This document shows positions 18,739 through 29,090 of a stretch of DNA of 64,000 bases, piece by piece; position 1 is the stretch's first letter, and the number at the start of each line of letters is the position of its first letter. Location: the NCBI RefSeq assembly GCF_004796535.1, contig NZ_SPHY01000014.1:1-64000 (forward strand), in the 5' to 3' direction. The notes under the pieces were generated by a model. The model saw nothing but the letters and a program-made list of their open reading frames with translations. It was not told the DNA's origin and did not search any database. The translations under genes and the position numbers were made by a program. This DNA is from Sphingomonas flavalba (lineage in GTDB: Bacteria; Pseudomonadota; Alphaproteobacteria; Sphingomonadales; Sphingomonadaceae).

Positions 18739-19281
18739 TTGATCAGCGGTTCGATTCGCACGATTTTCTGCGCGGCGGTTCTTGCGGCTTCAGCTATTGC
18801 CGCCACGCCGGCGATGGCGCAGTTCTGGCAGTGCGCGCCGTTCGCCCGCTCCATTTCCGGCATCGACATTCGCGGCAATGCCGGCACCTGGTGGGCACAG
18901 GCGGAGGACCGCTACGACCGCGGCCAGTTGCCGCAGGCGGGCGCCGTCGTCGTGCTGAAACCCTATGCCGACATGCGCGTCGGCCATGTCGCGATGGTCA
19001 GCAAGATCGTCTCGGCGCGCGAAGTGCTGGTTACCCACGCCAACTGGTCGCGGCGCGGCCAGGTCGAACGCAACGTCCGCATGGTCGACGTGTCGGACGC
19101 CGGCGACTGGAGCCAAGTCCGCGTCTGGTACGCCGGCTCGGGCGACCTCGGCACTACTGTCTACCCGGCCTACGGCTTCATCTACGCGAAGGACGCGCCG
19201 GCCGGGGCCGACGCGCCTGCGCCGCAAGTCGCCTCCACCCGCATGGCGGATGTCGGCGCGGTCATTCGCGCGCTGCGCTGA
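18739..19281 (+). CDS. Exported CHAP domain protein (predicted peptidoglycan amidohydrolase)
   Basis: 180 residues with a TTG start; GAAGGGG lies upstream and no later ATG would keep the signal peptide (AAVLAASAIAATPAMA, cleaved near residue 29). The CHAP domain follows: catalytic Cys in QCAPFARSISGID near residue 33 and His in RVGHVAMVSKIV near residue 80. CHAP enzymes cut amide bonds in peptidoglycan or act on glutathionylspermidine; for an exported protein, cell-wall cleavage is the likely role. The mature chain is essentially one domain plus a short helical tail, and no binding domain is seen. Confidence 0.78.
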   Translation: MISGSIRTIFCAAVLAASAIAATPAMAQFWQCAPFARSISGIDIRGNAGTWWAQAEDRYDRGQLPQAGAVVVLKPYADMRVGHVAMVSKIVSAREVLVTHANWSRRGQVERNVRMVDVSDAGDWSQVRVWYAGSGDLGTTVYPAYGFIYAKDAPAGADAPAPQVASTRMADVGAVIRALR

Positions 19282-19653
19282 TCAGTCGCAGACGCGCACC
19301 CGCCGCCAGCCATAGCCGTCCCACTCGCGGTCCCACCAGCAGCGGCCATAGTCACCGTAATAGGGGCCGGGCGCGTAATAGCGCGGAGGCGGGGCATAGC
19401 CGTACCCATAACCGCCGCCATAATAGCCGCGATCGCGCGAAGCGAGAGCGGAGCCGACCGCCAGGCCAAGGATGCCGGCGCCGATCGCCAGGCCGGCGCG
19501 GTCGCCGCGATAGCCCCGATAGTGGTGGCTATAGCCGCCATGACCGCCATAATAGCCACGCCCGTAGGGCCGCGCCTCGGCCGGTGTGGTTGCCGCTACC
19601 ATCGCGCCGACCGCGACGGCCGACAGCGCCACCTTCCCCATCCAAGTCTTCAT
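19282..19653 (-). CDS. Gly/Tyr-rich exported protein
   Basis: 123 residues: a signal peptide (MKTWMGKVALSAVAVGAMVA, cleavage after AEA near residue 28), a Gly-Tyr-His rich segment, a short hydrophobic stretch (AGLAIGAGILGLAVGSALA) near 54-72 that may insert in a membrane as in glycine-zipper proteins, then a Tyr/Pro-rich tail ending with CWWDREWDGYGWRRVRVCD. The two tail cysteines may form a disulfide. Such proteins are common in sphingomonads and rhizobia and are of unknown function. The stop touches the convergent CHAP stop. Confidence 0.65.
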   Translation of the reverse strand: MKTWMGKVALSAVAVGAMVAATTPAEARPYGRGYYGGHGGYSHHYRGYRGDRAGLAIGAGILGLAVGSALASRDRGYYGGGYGYGYAPPPRYYAPGPYYGDYGRCWWDREWDGYGWRRVRVCD

Positions 19654-19868
19654 CGCATGTCTCCACCTGAGCAGTACACGACGCGCGGCGGTGCGACTCG
19701 CACACTGTCCCGTCGTCTTATGCACTATCGCGCAAGCCGGCTGAACCGGCGGCGAACCGCTCGTTAACCTGCAATTCAAACGCCGATGGTGGAAATTCCG
19801 CGCACGGCGGGCGCGAAAGCGACGGGAAAAGGCGCTGCCCCTTCCCGCCCCCGTTCGCTGATCAGCGA

Positions 19869-20522
19869 TCAGGCCGCCAGCGGCGCCGCGCGGCGGGTGC
19901 GGCGCACCGCGCCGCCGACCAGCGCGAAACCGCCGATCATCATCGCCCAGGTCGCCGGCTCCGGCACCGCATTGAAGCGGACTTCCGACAGGCCAGCCGA
20001 ATAAGTGGTGTAGATCGTCCCCTCGGCATAGTTGCTGAGAATGTCGATCTGGACGTAGCGCGCGTCGCCACCGATCGCGAAACGCTGCGCGCCGATCGGC
20101 GAGCCGTCAGGCGCCCGTTCCATCCGGCCGCTGAACACCTCGGCAAAGCTGGCGCCGTCGAGCGAGGTCAGGATGCGGAAATCCTTCACCCCCCGGTCGA
20201 GGGTGGAGATGACCGGCGTGTTGGTGCCGAAATTATACTGCCAGATGTCGGCGCTGGTCAGCGTGTAGACCGCGCCCAGGTCGAAGGTCAGCAGCGCCTG
20301 CGCCGCGCCCACACCCTGGTTGGTCATCCACATATTGGCGAAATTCGAGTCGTGCAGGTCGCCGGACAGGCCGCTGCCGTTGATCAGATTCTCGGCCTTG
20401 TAGAAGCCGCCATGGGTCTGGGTGCTGGATGCGGTGACGCTGACCGGGGTGACGACCACGGCCGATGCCGGGACCGCAGCCGCGAGCGCGACGGCGGCCA
20501 GAACGAAACTGGACTTGAGCAT
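19869..20522 (-). CDS. PEP-CTERM sorted surface protein with discoidin-like domain
   Basis: 217 residues: an N-terminal signal peptide (MLKSSFVLAAVALAAAVPAS), a beta-sandwich region of about residues 25-185 with features of F5/8 type C (discoidin) domains (TASSTQTHGGFYKAENLING, YVQIDILSNYAEGT), and a C-terminal sorting signal: VPEPATWAMMIGGFALVGG followed by a basic tail. This is the PEPxxWA-CTERM form recognised by exosortase, so the protein is probably cut and exported to the surface or matrix. No exosortase gene lies in the window. Discoidin folds often bind carbohydrate. Confidence 0.85.
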   Translation of the reverse strand: MLKSSFVLAAVALAAAVPASAVVVTPVSVTASSTQTHGGFYKAENLINGSGLSGDLHDSNFANMWMTNQGVGAAQALLTFDLGAVYTLTSADIWQYNFGTNTPVISTLDRGVKDFRILTSLDGASFAEVFSGRMERAPDGSPIGAQRFAIGGDARYVQIDILSNYAEGTIYTTYSAGLSEVRFNAVPEPATWAMMIGGFALVGGAVRRTRRAAPLAA

Positions 20523-20669
20523 GATGAAGATTCCCCATGAAGGACTTGATGCGTCCGATTCGCCGGCATGCGGCGGTGGACAGCGCCCTCCTTCCATCCG
20601 GGGCTGACAGTTTGATGACCGCGCCGGTAACCATGCTGTCACGCGGGGCGGGCATGGCCGCGCGAGTCG

Positions 20670-20688
20670 CCGTCCCGAAACGGGACGG
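20670..20688 (-). terminator. Hairpin downstream of typA
   Basis: CCGTCCCG and CGGGACGG pair perfectly around an AAA loop, 15 bases after the typA stop on the minus strand. There is no T-tract, so termination efficiency is uncertain. Confidence 0.5.
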
Positions 20689-20702
20689 ACGGCACGGGAG
20701 GG

Positions 20703-22535
20703 TCAGGCCGCCTTGGCGCGCGACGCCCGCTTGCGCTCGTGCGGATCCAGATGGCGCTTGCGCAGCCGGATCGACTTCGGCGTCACCTCGACCATCTCGT
20801 CGTCGTCGATATAGGCGATCGCCTGTTCCAGCGTCAGCCGCCGGGGCGGGGTCAGCCGGATCGCGTCGTCCTTGCCGCCGCTGGCGCGGAAGTTTGTGAG
20901 CTGCTTCGCCTTCATCGGGTTGACCTCCAGGTCGTCCGGCTTGGCGTTCTCGCCGATAATCATCCCCTCGTAGAGCGGGTCACCCGGCGCGACCATCAGT
21001 ATGCCGCGATCCTCCAGCGCGTTCAGCGCATAGGCATTGGCCTCGCCGCCGCCGTTGGAGATCAGCACGCCGTTCTTCCGCCCCTCGATCACGCCCTTGT
21101 ACGGCCCGTATTTCTCGAACAGCCGGTTCATGATGCCGGTGCCGCGCGTGTCGGACAGGAATTCGCCGTGATAGCCGATCAGCCCGCGCGACGGGGCGGA
21201 AAAGGTGATCCGCGTCTTGCCGCCGCCGGACGGGCGCATGTCGGTCAGCTCCGCCTTGCGGATCGCCATCTTCTCGACGACGGTGCCCGAATGCTCGTCA
21301 TCGACGTCGATGACGACGGTTTCATACGGCTCCTGCCGCGCGCCGTTCTCCTCGCGGAACAGCACGCGCGGCCGGCTGATGCCCAGCTCGAACCCTTCGC
21401 GGCGCATCGTCTCGATCAGCACGCCAAGCTGCAATTCGCCGCGCCCGGCGACCTCGAAGCTGTCCTTGTCGGCCGCCTCGGTGATCTTGATCGCGACATT
21501 GCTTTCCGCCTCCCGGAACAGGCGGTCGCGGATCATCCGGCTGGTCACCTTGCTGCCCTCGCGCCCGGCCATCGGGCTGTCGTTGACCGCGAAGCGCATC
21601 GACAGGGTCGGCGGATCGATCGGCTGGGCATGGAGCGGCTCGCTGACGCTGACGTCGGCGATGGTATTGGCGACGGTGGTGTTGGCCAGCCCGGCGATCG
21701 AGATGATGTCGCCAGCGCCCGCTTCCTCCACCGGCACCCGCTCCAGCCCGCGAAACGCGAGCAGCTTTGACGCGCGGCCGGTTTCGATGACGTTGCCGTC
21801 ACCGTCGAGCGCGTGGACTGGCATGTTCAGCTTGACGGTGCCGGAATGGACCAGCCCGGTCAGGATGCGGCCGAGGAAATTATCGCGGTCGAGCAGGGTG
21901 ACGAGGAACTTGAACGGCCCGTTCGGGTCGGCCTTCGGTGCCGGTACGTGGCGGACGATCGTTTCGAACAGCGGCGCCAGCGTGCCTTCGCGCACGTCCG
22001 GATTGTCGCCGGCATAGCCGTTGCGGCCGGACGCGAACAGCACCGGGAAATCAAGCTGCTCGTCGCTCGCCTCCAGCGATACGAACAGGTCGAACACCTC
22101 GTCCAGCACCTCTTGCGCGCGGGCGTCGGCGCGGTCGATCTTGTTGACGACGACGATCGGGCGCAGGCCCAGCGCCAGCGCCTTGCCGGTGACGAACTTG
22201 GTCTGCGGCATCGCCCCTTCGGCTGAATCGACCAGCAGGATGACGCCGTCGACCATCGACAGGATGCGCTCCACCTCGCCGCCGAAATCGGCGTGGCCGG
22301 GGGTGTCGACAATGTTGATCCGGGTCTTGTTGCCGGCATGGTCGTCCCACTCGACCGACGTGCACTTGGCGAGGATGGTGATCCCGCGCTCGCGTTCCAG
22401 GTCGTTCGAGTCCATCACCCGCTCCTCGACGCGCTGATTGTCGCGGAACGTGCCGGACTGGCGGAAAAGCTGGTCGACAAGGGTGGTCTTGCCATGATCG
22501 ACATGCGCGATGATGGCGACGTTGCGAAGGCTCAT
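20703..22535 (-). CDS. typA: Ribosome-associated GTPase TypA/BipA
   Basis: 610 residues, the normal length. A translational GTPase of the EF-G/LepA class that binds 70S ribosomes and helps large-subunit assembly and stress or cold growth. Motifs are complete: P-loop [14 protein letters not shown] near residue 10, switch [17 protein letters not shown] near 77, NKID near 132, and the C-terminal TypA-specific stretch [20 protein letters not shown] near 418-437 followed by the GEANAYAL motif. It stands alone with an ATG start. Downstream is the PEP-CTERM gene on the same strand, beyond a hairpin. Confidence 0.96.
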   Translation of the reverse strand: MSLRNVAIIAHVDHGKTTLVDQLFRQSGTFRDNQRVEERVMDSNDLERERGITILAKCTSVEWDDHAGNKTRINIVDTPGHADFGGEVERILSMVDGVILLVDSAEGAMPQTKFVTGKALALGLRPIVVVNKIDRADARAQEVLDEVFDLFVSLEASDEQLDFPVLFASGRNGYAGDNPDVREGTLAPLFETIVRHVPAPKADPNGPFKFLVTLLDRDNFLGRILTGLVHSGTVKLNMPVHALDGDGNVIETGRASKLLAFRGLERVPVEEAGAGDIISIAGLANTTVANTIADVSVSEPLHAQPIDPPTLSMRFAVNDSPMAGREGSKVTSRMIRDRLFREAESNVAIKITEAADKDSFEVAGRGELQLGVLIETMRREGFELGISRPRVLFREENGARQEPYETVVIDVDDEHSGTVVEKMAIRKAELTDMRPSGGGKTRITFSAPSRGLIGYHGEFLSDTRGTGIMNRLFEKYGPYKGVIEGRKNGVLISNGGGEANAYALNALEDRGILMVAPGDPLYEGMIIGENAKPDDLEVNPMKAKQLTNFRASGGKDDAIRLTPPRRLTLEQAIAYIDDDEMVEVTPKSIRLRKRHLDPHERKRASRAKAA

Positions 22536-22667
22536 TCAGAATTCCGATGGTGCGCGAAAAAGCGGGCGGTCGCGCATAGCCTAAATGGTGCGGCGCGGAA
22601 AGGGGCGCGTTCGCCCGGGCATCTTCGCTGGGGCATGGCGGACCGATCAGTGCTATAAATACAGGTG

Positions 22668-23057
22668 ATGACTCGCCTCGCCCTGCCGCTGCTCCTGCTG
22701 CCCGTACTCGCGCTAAGTGGCGCCGGGGAACCGACCGGCGCGCAGCGGCAGCTGGCGAAGGACATCGCCGGCCGAACCGCCGGAAAGCCGGCGCACTGCG
22801 TGCCCACGTCGAACGGCAGCGAGGCATTGCGGATCATAGACGAACGCACGCTCGCCTATCGCGACGGCCGCACCCTGTGGGTCAGCCGGCTCGATGCGCC
22901 CTGCCCCGGCCTTGCCCCGGCGCGGACGCTGGTGACCGAGACGTTCGGCGGCCAATATTGCCGGGGCGACCGCTTCTACACGCTCCAGCCTGGATCGACG
23001 ATGCCCGGTTCGTTCTGCTTGCTCGGCGATTTCACGCCCTATCGCCAGCCGCGCTAG
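22668..23057 (+). CDS. Hypothetical exported protein (DUF6491-like pattern)
   Basis: 129 residues from the ATG; a GTG one codon earlier is an equal option. The signal peptide (MTRLALPLLLLPVLALSGA) is followed by a small cysteine-containing domain with CVPT, DERTLAYRDGRTLWVSRL, CPGL, CRGDRF and CLLGDFTPY. The pattern of a positively charged loop after a TL-Y strand, CPGL, C(R)GDR and GxFxP resembles the DUF6491 family of short periplasmic proteins, an assignment made from memory. Four cysteines could form two disulfides. Role unknown. Confidence 0.6.
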   Translation: MTRLALPLLLLPVLALSGAGEPTGAQRQLAKDIAGRTAGKPAHCVPTSNGSEALRIIDERTLAYRDGRTLWVSRLDAPCPGLAPARTLVTETFGGQYCRGDRFYTLQPGSTMPGSFCLLGDFTPYRQPR

Positions 23058-23117
23058 AGTCAGGCCGAAGCGGTGCCCGCCCGTCGACCGACACACCGCC
23101 ACCTTCCACGAACGCGC

Positions 23118-23145
23118 TTGAACGGTCGACCAAAGCGCCTAATCT
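23118..23145 (+). promoter_or_regulatory. Promoter of the telA-like gene
   Basis: TTGAAC (23118-23123) and TAATCT (23140-23145) are separated by 16 bp, a fair sigma-70 type match, ending 27 bp before the ATG at 23173. Confidence 0.5.
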
Positions 23146-23172
23146 TGGTGGGAAACGCGGGCAGGAGCACCC

Positions 23173-24387
23173 ATGGCAAGCACCCCAACCCAGACGGCGG
23201 AGGCCGATCTCGTCCTCAACGCCCCCGATCCGGTTCCTGCCGTCGCGCCGGAAAAGGCGGCCGGCCTCGTGCCCCTCGACAGCGGACAGAAGAGCGCGCT
23301 CGACCAGAAAGTCTCCGCCTTTGTCGAGGACTTGATCGCGCAGGACGTCAACAGCCCGGAATTCGGCAAGCGCGTCGATTCGATCACCGCCCTCGGCCAG
23401 AAGGAGATCCGCGCCGCCGCCGGTGAAAGCAACCGCTTCCTCGACCGGCCGGTCCGCGCGATGGACCAGGAATCGGGCGTCGGAAACGACCTCCTGCAGC
23501 TCCGCCAGACGATCGAGGATCTCGATCCGTCGCGGCGCGGCAACCTGCTCGCCCCGAAGAAGCTGTTCGGCATCATCCCGTTCGGGTCGAAGATGCGCGA
23601 CTATTTCGACGGCTACAAATCGGCGCAGAGCCACATCGCCACCATCTTGACCCGCCTCGCCGGCGGCAAGGACGAATTGCTGATGGATAATGCCGCGATC
23701 GCGGTCGAGCGGCAGAAATTGTGGGCGGCGATGGGCCGCCTGGAACAGATGATCCACATGTCGAAGGCGCTCGATGCCCAGCTGGAGGACAAGGCGAACG
23801 ACCTCGACGCCAGCGATCCGGCCAAGGCCAAGGCGATCCGCGAAACCGCCTTGTTCTATGTGCGCCAGCGCACCCAGGATCTGCTGACCCAGATGGCGGT
23901 CAGTGTGCAGGGCTATCTCGCGCTCGATCTGGTCAAGAAGAACAATGTCGAGCTGATCAAGGGCGTCGACCGCGCCTCGACCACCACCGTCTCCGCACTG
24001 CGCACCGCGGTCACCGTCGCCCAGGCGCTGACCAACCAGAAACTGGTGCTGGAACAGATCACCCAGCTCAACACCACGACCGCCAACATCATCGACGGCA
24101 CCGGCAAGATGCTGAAGGAGCAGACCGGCCGCATCCACGAGCAGGCAGCGTCGGCGACGATCCCGATCGAGGTGCTGCAACGCGCCTTCCAGAACATTTA
24201 CGACACGATGGATTCGATCGACACATTCAAGCTGAAGGCGCTCGATTCGATGAAGACGACGGTCAACACCCTGTCGGTCGAGGTCGAGAAATCGAAGGGC
24301 TATATCGCCCGCGCCGAGGGCGCCGAACAGGCGAAGGCGCTGCCGTCCGGCCCCGATCCGTTCGGCGCGCTGGAGCAGGCGGGGTAA
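23173..24387 (+). CDS. TelA/KlaA family toxic anion resistance protein
   Basis: 404 residues, mostly helical with long coiled-coil stretches and no signal peptide. Family marks include DLDPSRRGNLLAPKKLFGIIPFG-type motifs near residues 117-138 and the block RQRTQDLLTQMAVSVQGYLA near 230. The family was named for plasmid tellurite resistance (TelA, KlaA), but chromosomal members such as YaaN have a poorly known envelope or stress function. The AGGAG site and promoter upstream support the start. It is followed after nine bases by a membrane protein with features of XpaC, the usual neighbour of TelA-like genes, so the two probably work together. Confidence 0.85.
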   Translation: MASTPTQTAEADLVLNAPDPVPAVAPEKAAGLVPLDSGQKSALDQKVSAFVEDLIAQDVNSPEFGKRVDSITALGQKEIRAAAGESNRFLDRPVRAMDQESGVGNDLLQLRQTIEDLDPSRRGNLLAPKKLFGIIPFGSKMRDYFDGYKSAQSHIATILTRLAGGKDELLMDNAAIAVERQKLWAAMGRLEQMIHMSKALDAQLEDKANDLDASDPAKAKAIRETALFYVRQRTQDLLTQMAVSVQGYLALDLVKKNNVELIKGVDRASTTTVSALRTAVTVAQALTNQKLVLEQITQLNTTTANIIDGTGKMLKEQTGRIHEQAASATIPIEVLQRAFQNIYDTMDSIDTFKLKALDSMKTTVNTLSVEVEKSKGYIARAEGAEQAKALPSGPDPFGALEQAG

Positions 24388-24396
24388 GGACCGGCC

Positions 24397-25113
24397 TTGG
24401 TCGACAGCGACAGCATCATCCGCCACGCCGAGGAATTCATGCGGCGCGTGTCGCCGGAAGGGCGGGCGAGGGCGCGTCGCGCCCGCGAGCGCCGCCGCCG
24501 GGCGTTCTGGCGGGTGGCGCGACGGCTGTTCGGCGCCACCGTCGCGATCTTTCTCGCCGCGATCGTCGCCGGGCTGGTCCTCGGGCCGATCGGCGATACC
24601 GGCGTACTCGTCACCGCCCTCGCCCTCGTCGTCGCCTGGGGCGCGGTGTTGGCCTTTTCCCGCCGCCCGGAGCCGAGCGCCGAGGCGCTGGTCCAGACCG
24701 ACCTCGCCCTGCTCCCCGGCCGCACCGAGGAATGGCTGGAGCGCCAGCGCGCGGCGCTTCCCGCCCCGGCCGCCCGGCTGGTCGACGGCATCGGCGTCCG
24801 CCTCGACGCGATCGCGCCGCAGCTCAACGGCCTCGACCCGCGCGAACCGGCCGCCGCCGAAGTCCGCCGCCTGATCGGCGAGGATCTGCCGGAGCTGGTC
24901 AAGGGCTATCAGCGCGTGCCGGCCAGCCTGCGCCGCGAGGGGCGCGACGGCCCCAGTCCCGACAGTCAGCTTCTCGACGGGCTGAAACTGGTCGACAGCG
25001 AACTGGCGCGGATGACGGAGCAGCTTGCGTCGGGCGATCTCGATGCCCTCGCCACCCGCGGCAAATATCTTGAGCTGAAATATCGCGGCGACGCGGATAT
25101 CCGCGAGCCGTAG
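24397..25113 (+). CDS. Two-TM membrane protein, XpaC-like partner of TelA
   Basis: 238 residues with a TTG start; a GTAAGGA site partly overlaps the telA-like stop. A highly basic N-terminal helix (RARARRARERRRRAFWRVARR) precedes two membrane helices near residues 45-87 with a tight turn. The long C-terminal soluble part is helical (LPELVKGYQRVPASLR, LLDGLKLVDSELARM). This layout, next to a TelA homologue, matches XpaC (5-bromo-4-chloroindolyl phosphate hydrolysis) family proteins; the name is historical and catalytic activity is doubtful. Call rests mainly on context. Confidence 0.65.
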   Translation: MVDSDSIIRHAEEFMRRVSPEGRARARRARERRRRAFWRVARRLFGATVAIFLAAIVAGLVLGPIGDTGVLVTALALVVAWGAVLAFSRRPEPSAEALVQTDLALLPGRTEEWLERQRAALPAPAARLVDGIGVRLDAIAPQLNGLDPREPAAAEVRRLIGEDLPELVKGYQRVPASLRREGRDGPSPDSQLLDGLKLVDSELARMTEQLASGDLDALATRGKYLELKYRGDADIREP

Positions 25114-25129
25114 CGCCCGCTCTCCGCGG

Positions 25130-25276
25130 TCAGCGGGCGGGCTGTTCCACCGCCACCGCCGCGGCCGCGGCGGAATCGGCCTCCGAATCGGGCGCCAGGC
25201 CGATGACGGCAATGGCGACGAGGGCGAATCCGGCGGCGAAATGGCGGAACAGGTCGGAACGGAAAAAGGCGGTCAC
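25130..25276 (-). CDS. Small single-helix membrane protein
   Basis: 48 residues with a GTG start preceded by ACGGGGA. It begins with a basic-aromatic segment (VTAFFRSDLFRHF), then one hydrophobic helix (AAGFALVAIAVIGLA) near residues 14-28, and an Ala/Glu-rich tail. No family is recognised, but very similar short 'FFRSDLFR-helix' proteins seem to recur in sphingomonad genomes. It lies between two larger genes, in a gap of about 265 bases that has no other content. It could be a small inner-membrane modulator. Coding status is likely but unproven. Confidence 0.5.
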   Translation of the reverse strand: MTAFFRSDLFRHFAAGFALVAIAVIGLAPDSEADSAAAAAVAVEQPAR

Positions 25277-25378
25277 GAACAGAATCCCCGTCTGGCGGCT
25301 GCGGTCGCTTTTCCAGCTAGCCGCGCAATGATGACAGTTCGCTTAACCCGGCGGTCGGCTGGCGTTCAGCCGGCCGGG

Positions 25379-26590
<1,212 letters not shown>

Positions 26591-26611
26591 TTATGTTGCG
26601 GCGCGGCGGCG

Positions 26612-28339
26612 CTATAGCGCAACGACTCGTGCGGGCAACAGGCCGCGCAGGGCATTTCCAATCAGAAAGCCATCGGCAAGGTCGGCGGGTGTCAGGTCGG
26701 CCTCCTCGGCCCGCCCGCTGTCGAGCAATTCCTGCCTGAGGATGCCGGGCAGTAGCCCGCGCGCCACAGGCGGGGTCAGCAGCCGGTCTCCGCGCGCGAC
26801 GAACAGGGTGGAGAAGCTGCCCTCGGTCAAAAAGCCGTCGGGGTCGACGAACGCCACCTCGAACGATCCTGCGGCGGTGCGGGCGGCGGTCAGGAAGCCA
26901 CGGTCGCTGGTCTTGTGGCGCAGGCGGATGTCGGCCGGCGCGACGGGCAGCGGCACCAGCGCCACGCCGACCGGGCCGTCCGGCGCGGCGGGTGCCGCCC
27001 GCGCCTCCACCGCCAGCGCGCCGTTGGCGGCGAGCAGCAGCCGTACCCGTGCCGAATCGCGCAGGCGAAAAGTCGCCGCCTGCAATTCATTACGCGCCTG
27101 ATGCCGATCGAACGGAAAGCCGAATGCCTCGGCGCTCGCCTTCATCCGCGCAAGGTGGAGGTCGAGGCGGAGCAGCCCGTCGACCGGATCGAAGGCCATC
27201 GTCTCGATCAGGTCGAATCCCGCCGGTGTCGCCACGAACGCTCCCTTGTCCAGACATTCGCGCCATTCGGCCGCCGGTACGCTGTCGGCCACGATCCCGG
27301 CGCCCAGCCCCAGCGACGCCGTTTGTGCCCCCGCGCGCAGGTGGAGCGTGCGGATCGCGACATTGAACGCCGCATCGCCGTCCGGATCAAGTCTGCCGAT
27401 CGCGCCGGTATAGATTCCGCGCGCCCGGCCTTCGATCGCGGCGATCAGTTCCATCGCCCGCAGCTTCGGCGCGCCGGTAATCGATCCGCACGGGAACAGC
27501 GCCACCAGTGCGTCGACCGCGTCGCGCTCCGCCGCCAGCCGGGCGATGACCGTCGACGTCATCTGGTGGACGGTCGGGTAGCTCTCGACCGCGAACAGCC
27601 GCGGCACGGCGACACTGCCCGGCGTCGCGACCCGCGCCAGGTCGTTGCGCAGCAGGTCGACGATCATCAGGTTTTCAGCCCGCTGCTTCGGGTCGGCGCG
27701 CAGGCGGGCGACGGCGGCGGCATCGTCGCCGGTGCGCGGCGCGGTGCCCTTCATCGGCCGCGCTGTCAGGATGCCGTCCTCCAGCGTGAAGAACAGTTCC
27801 GGCGACAGCGACAGCAGCCAGTCGGTGCCGGTGAACAGCAGTGCGCCGTGCCCGGCCCGCTGGCGGCGGCGCAGCCCGGCATAGAGCGCGCGCGGATCGC
27901 CGAGCACGGGCACAGCGGCATCAAAGCTGATATTGGCCTGGTAGATATCGCCGGCGGTGATCGCCGCCTGCGCCGCCACGACCATCGCCTGATAGGTGGC
28001 GGCATCGACGGGCGGGCGCGGCGCCCCGGCCCAGGCGCCGGCCGGGTCGGGCAGCACCGCGTCGGCGTCGACCGTCTCGACCCGGTCGAACAGGCCGAAC
28101 CACAGCAGCGGCATGATGGGCGCGCGGGCGACGCCGGCCAGCGCCGGTTCCAGCGCATGCCCCGCCTCGTAGGACAGGAAACCGGCGGCGTGGCGCGACG
28201 ATGCGCGCAGCCGCGCCAGCGCCGGCGTCAGTTCCTCCGGCCGGTCGGCGCGGACGATCTCCGCCGGTGCGCGGTACAGGCGCGCGCCGCCACCGGGGCC
28301 GGCATCATCGAGCAGGACGAACGGTTCGGGCAGGGTCAC
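26612..28339 (-). CDS. pabB: Fused aminodeoxychorismate synthase component I (PabB) / 4-amino-4-deoxychorismate lyase (PabC)
   Basis: 575 residues from a GTG start. Residues about 1-370 are a chorismate-binding domain: GDIYQANIS, PMKGTAPRTG, ENLMIVDLLRNDLARV, SITGAPKLRAMELI and the Glu/Asp-rich FNVAIRT. Residues about 380-575 are a class IV PLP aminotransferase fold with an N-terminal ETMAFD and C-terminal EGSFSTLFVARGD near 530, as in PabC. The two steps convert chorismate and glutamine nitrogen to para-aminobenzoate for folate. The glutaminase subunit PabA is not in the window. An in-frame ATG at 28414 would give a longer N-terminus overlapping the MBL start. It diverges from the MBL gene. 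Confidence 0.9.
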   Translation of the reverse strand: MTLPEPFVLLDDAGPGGGARLYRAPAEIVRADRPEELTPALARLRASSRHAAGFLSYEAGHALEPALAGVARAPIMPLLWFGLFDRVETVDADAVLPDPAGAWAGAPRPPVDAATYQAMVVAAQAAITAGDIYQANISFDAAVPVLGDPRALYAGLRRRQRAGHGALLFTGTDWLLSLSPELFFTLEDGILTARPMKGTAPRTGDDAAAVARLRADPKQRAENLMIVDLLRNDLARVATPGSVAVPRLFAVESYPTVHQMTSTVIARLAAERDAVDALVALFPCGSITGAPKLRAMELIAAIEGRARGIYTGAIGRLDPDGDAAFNVAIRTLHLRAGAQTASLGLGAGIVADSVPAAEWRECLDKGAFVATPAGFDLIETMAFDPVDGLLRLDLHLARMKASAEAFGFPFDRHQARNELQAATFRLRDSARVRLLLAANGALAVEARAAPAAPDGPVGVALVPLPVAPADIRLRHKTSDRGFLTAARTAAGSFEVAFVDPDGFLTEGSFSTLFVARGDRLLTPPVARGLLPGILRQELLDSGRAEEADLTPADLADGFLIGNALRGLLPARVVAL

Positions 28340-28423
28340 GCGGGCGTCAAAGCCGGAACCGCGCGCGATGGCAAGGGGCCGCCACGGCTTGCGCCGGCGC
28401 GCCGGCCACGCCATCTCCGGGCG

Positions 28424-29086
28424 ATGAGCAATCCCCCCCTGAAGGCGGCGATCGTGCCGGTCACGCCGTTGCAGCAGAACTGCACCCTGCTGTGGTGCAC
28501 CGCGACCAACAAGGCGGCGTTCGTCGATCCGGGCGGCGACCTGCCCCGGCTCCGCGATGCGGCAACCAAGGCCGGCGTCACGATCGAGAAGATCCTGATC
28601 ACCCACGGCCATATCGACCATTGCGGCGAGGCGGGGACGCTGGCCAAGGAGTTGGGCGTGCCGATCGAGGGACCGCACGAGGCCGACCGCTTCTGGATTG
28701 CGCGGCTGGAGGACGATGGCCGCCGTTACGGCGTCGACGGGCGGGTGTTCGAGCCGGACCGCTGGCTGGCGGACGGCGATACGGTGACAATCGGCGATCT
28801 TGTCCTCGACGTCATCCACTGCCCGGGCCACACGCCCGGCCATGTCGTCTTCCACCACCCGGCGTCGAAGCTGGCGATCGTCGGCGATGTGCTGTTCCAA
28901 GGGTCGATCGGCCGCACCGACTTTCCGCTCGGCAATCATCAGGATCTGATCGACGCGATCACCGGCAAGCTGTGGCCGCTGGGCGGCGACACCGCCTTCG
29001 TGCCGGGCCACGGCCCGATGTCCAACTTCGCGCACGAACGGCGCAGCAACCCGTTCGTGGCCGATTCGGTAATCGCCGCCGGCTGA
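28424..29086 (+). CDS. MBL-fold metallo-hydrolase (glyoxalase II-like, YcbL type)
   Basis: 220 residues: a single metallo-beta-lactamase fold with the zinc motif [12 protein letters not shown] near residues 64-75, further metal ligands in [15 protein letters not shown] near 136-150, [15 protein letters not shown] near 161-175 (bridging Asp), and the last His in [10 protein letters not shown] near 196. These fit a glyoxalase II-like thioester hydrolase or a small YcbL-type hydrolase. The size is shorter than GloB because the C-terminal helical domain is missing, which points to YcbL type. It starts 84 bases from the PabB-PabC start, on the opposite strand. Confidence 0.88.
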   Translation: MSNPPLKAAIVPVTPLQQNCTLLWCTATNKAAFVDPGGDLPRLRDAATKAGVTIEKILITHGHIDHCGEAGTLAKELGVPIEGPHEADRFWIARLEDDGRRYGVDGRVFEPDRWLADGDTVTIGDLVLDVIHCPGHTPGHVVFHHPASKLAIVGDVLFQGSIGRTDFPLGNHQDLIDAITGKLWPLGGDTAFVPGHGPMSNFAHERRSNPFVADSVIAAG

Positions 29087-29090
29087 GCGG

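Noticed and set aside
26915-28423. Upstream extension of the MBL hydrolase frame
   Set aside because: Antisense of PabB-PabC; the protein family begins at 28424.
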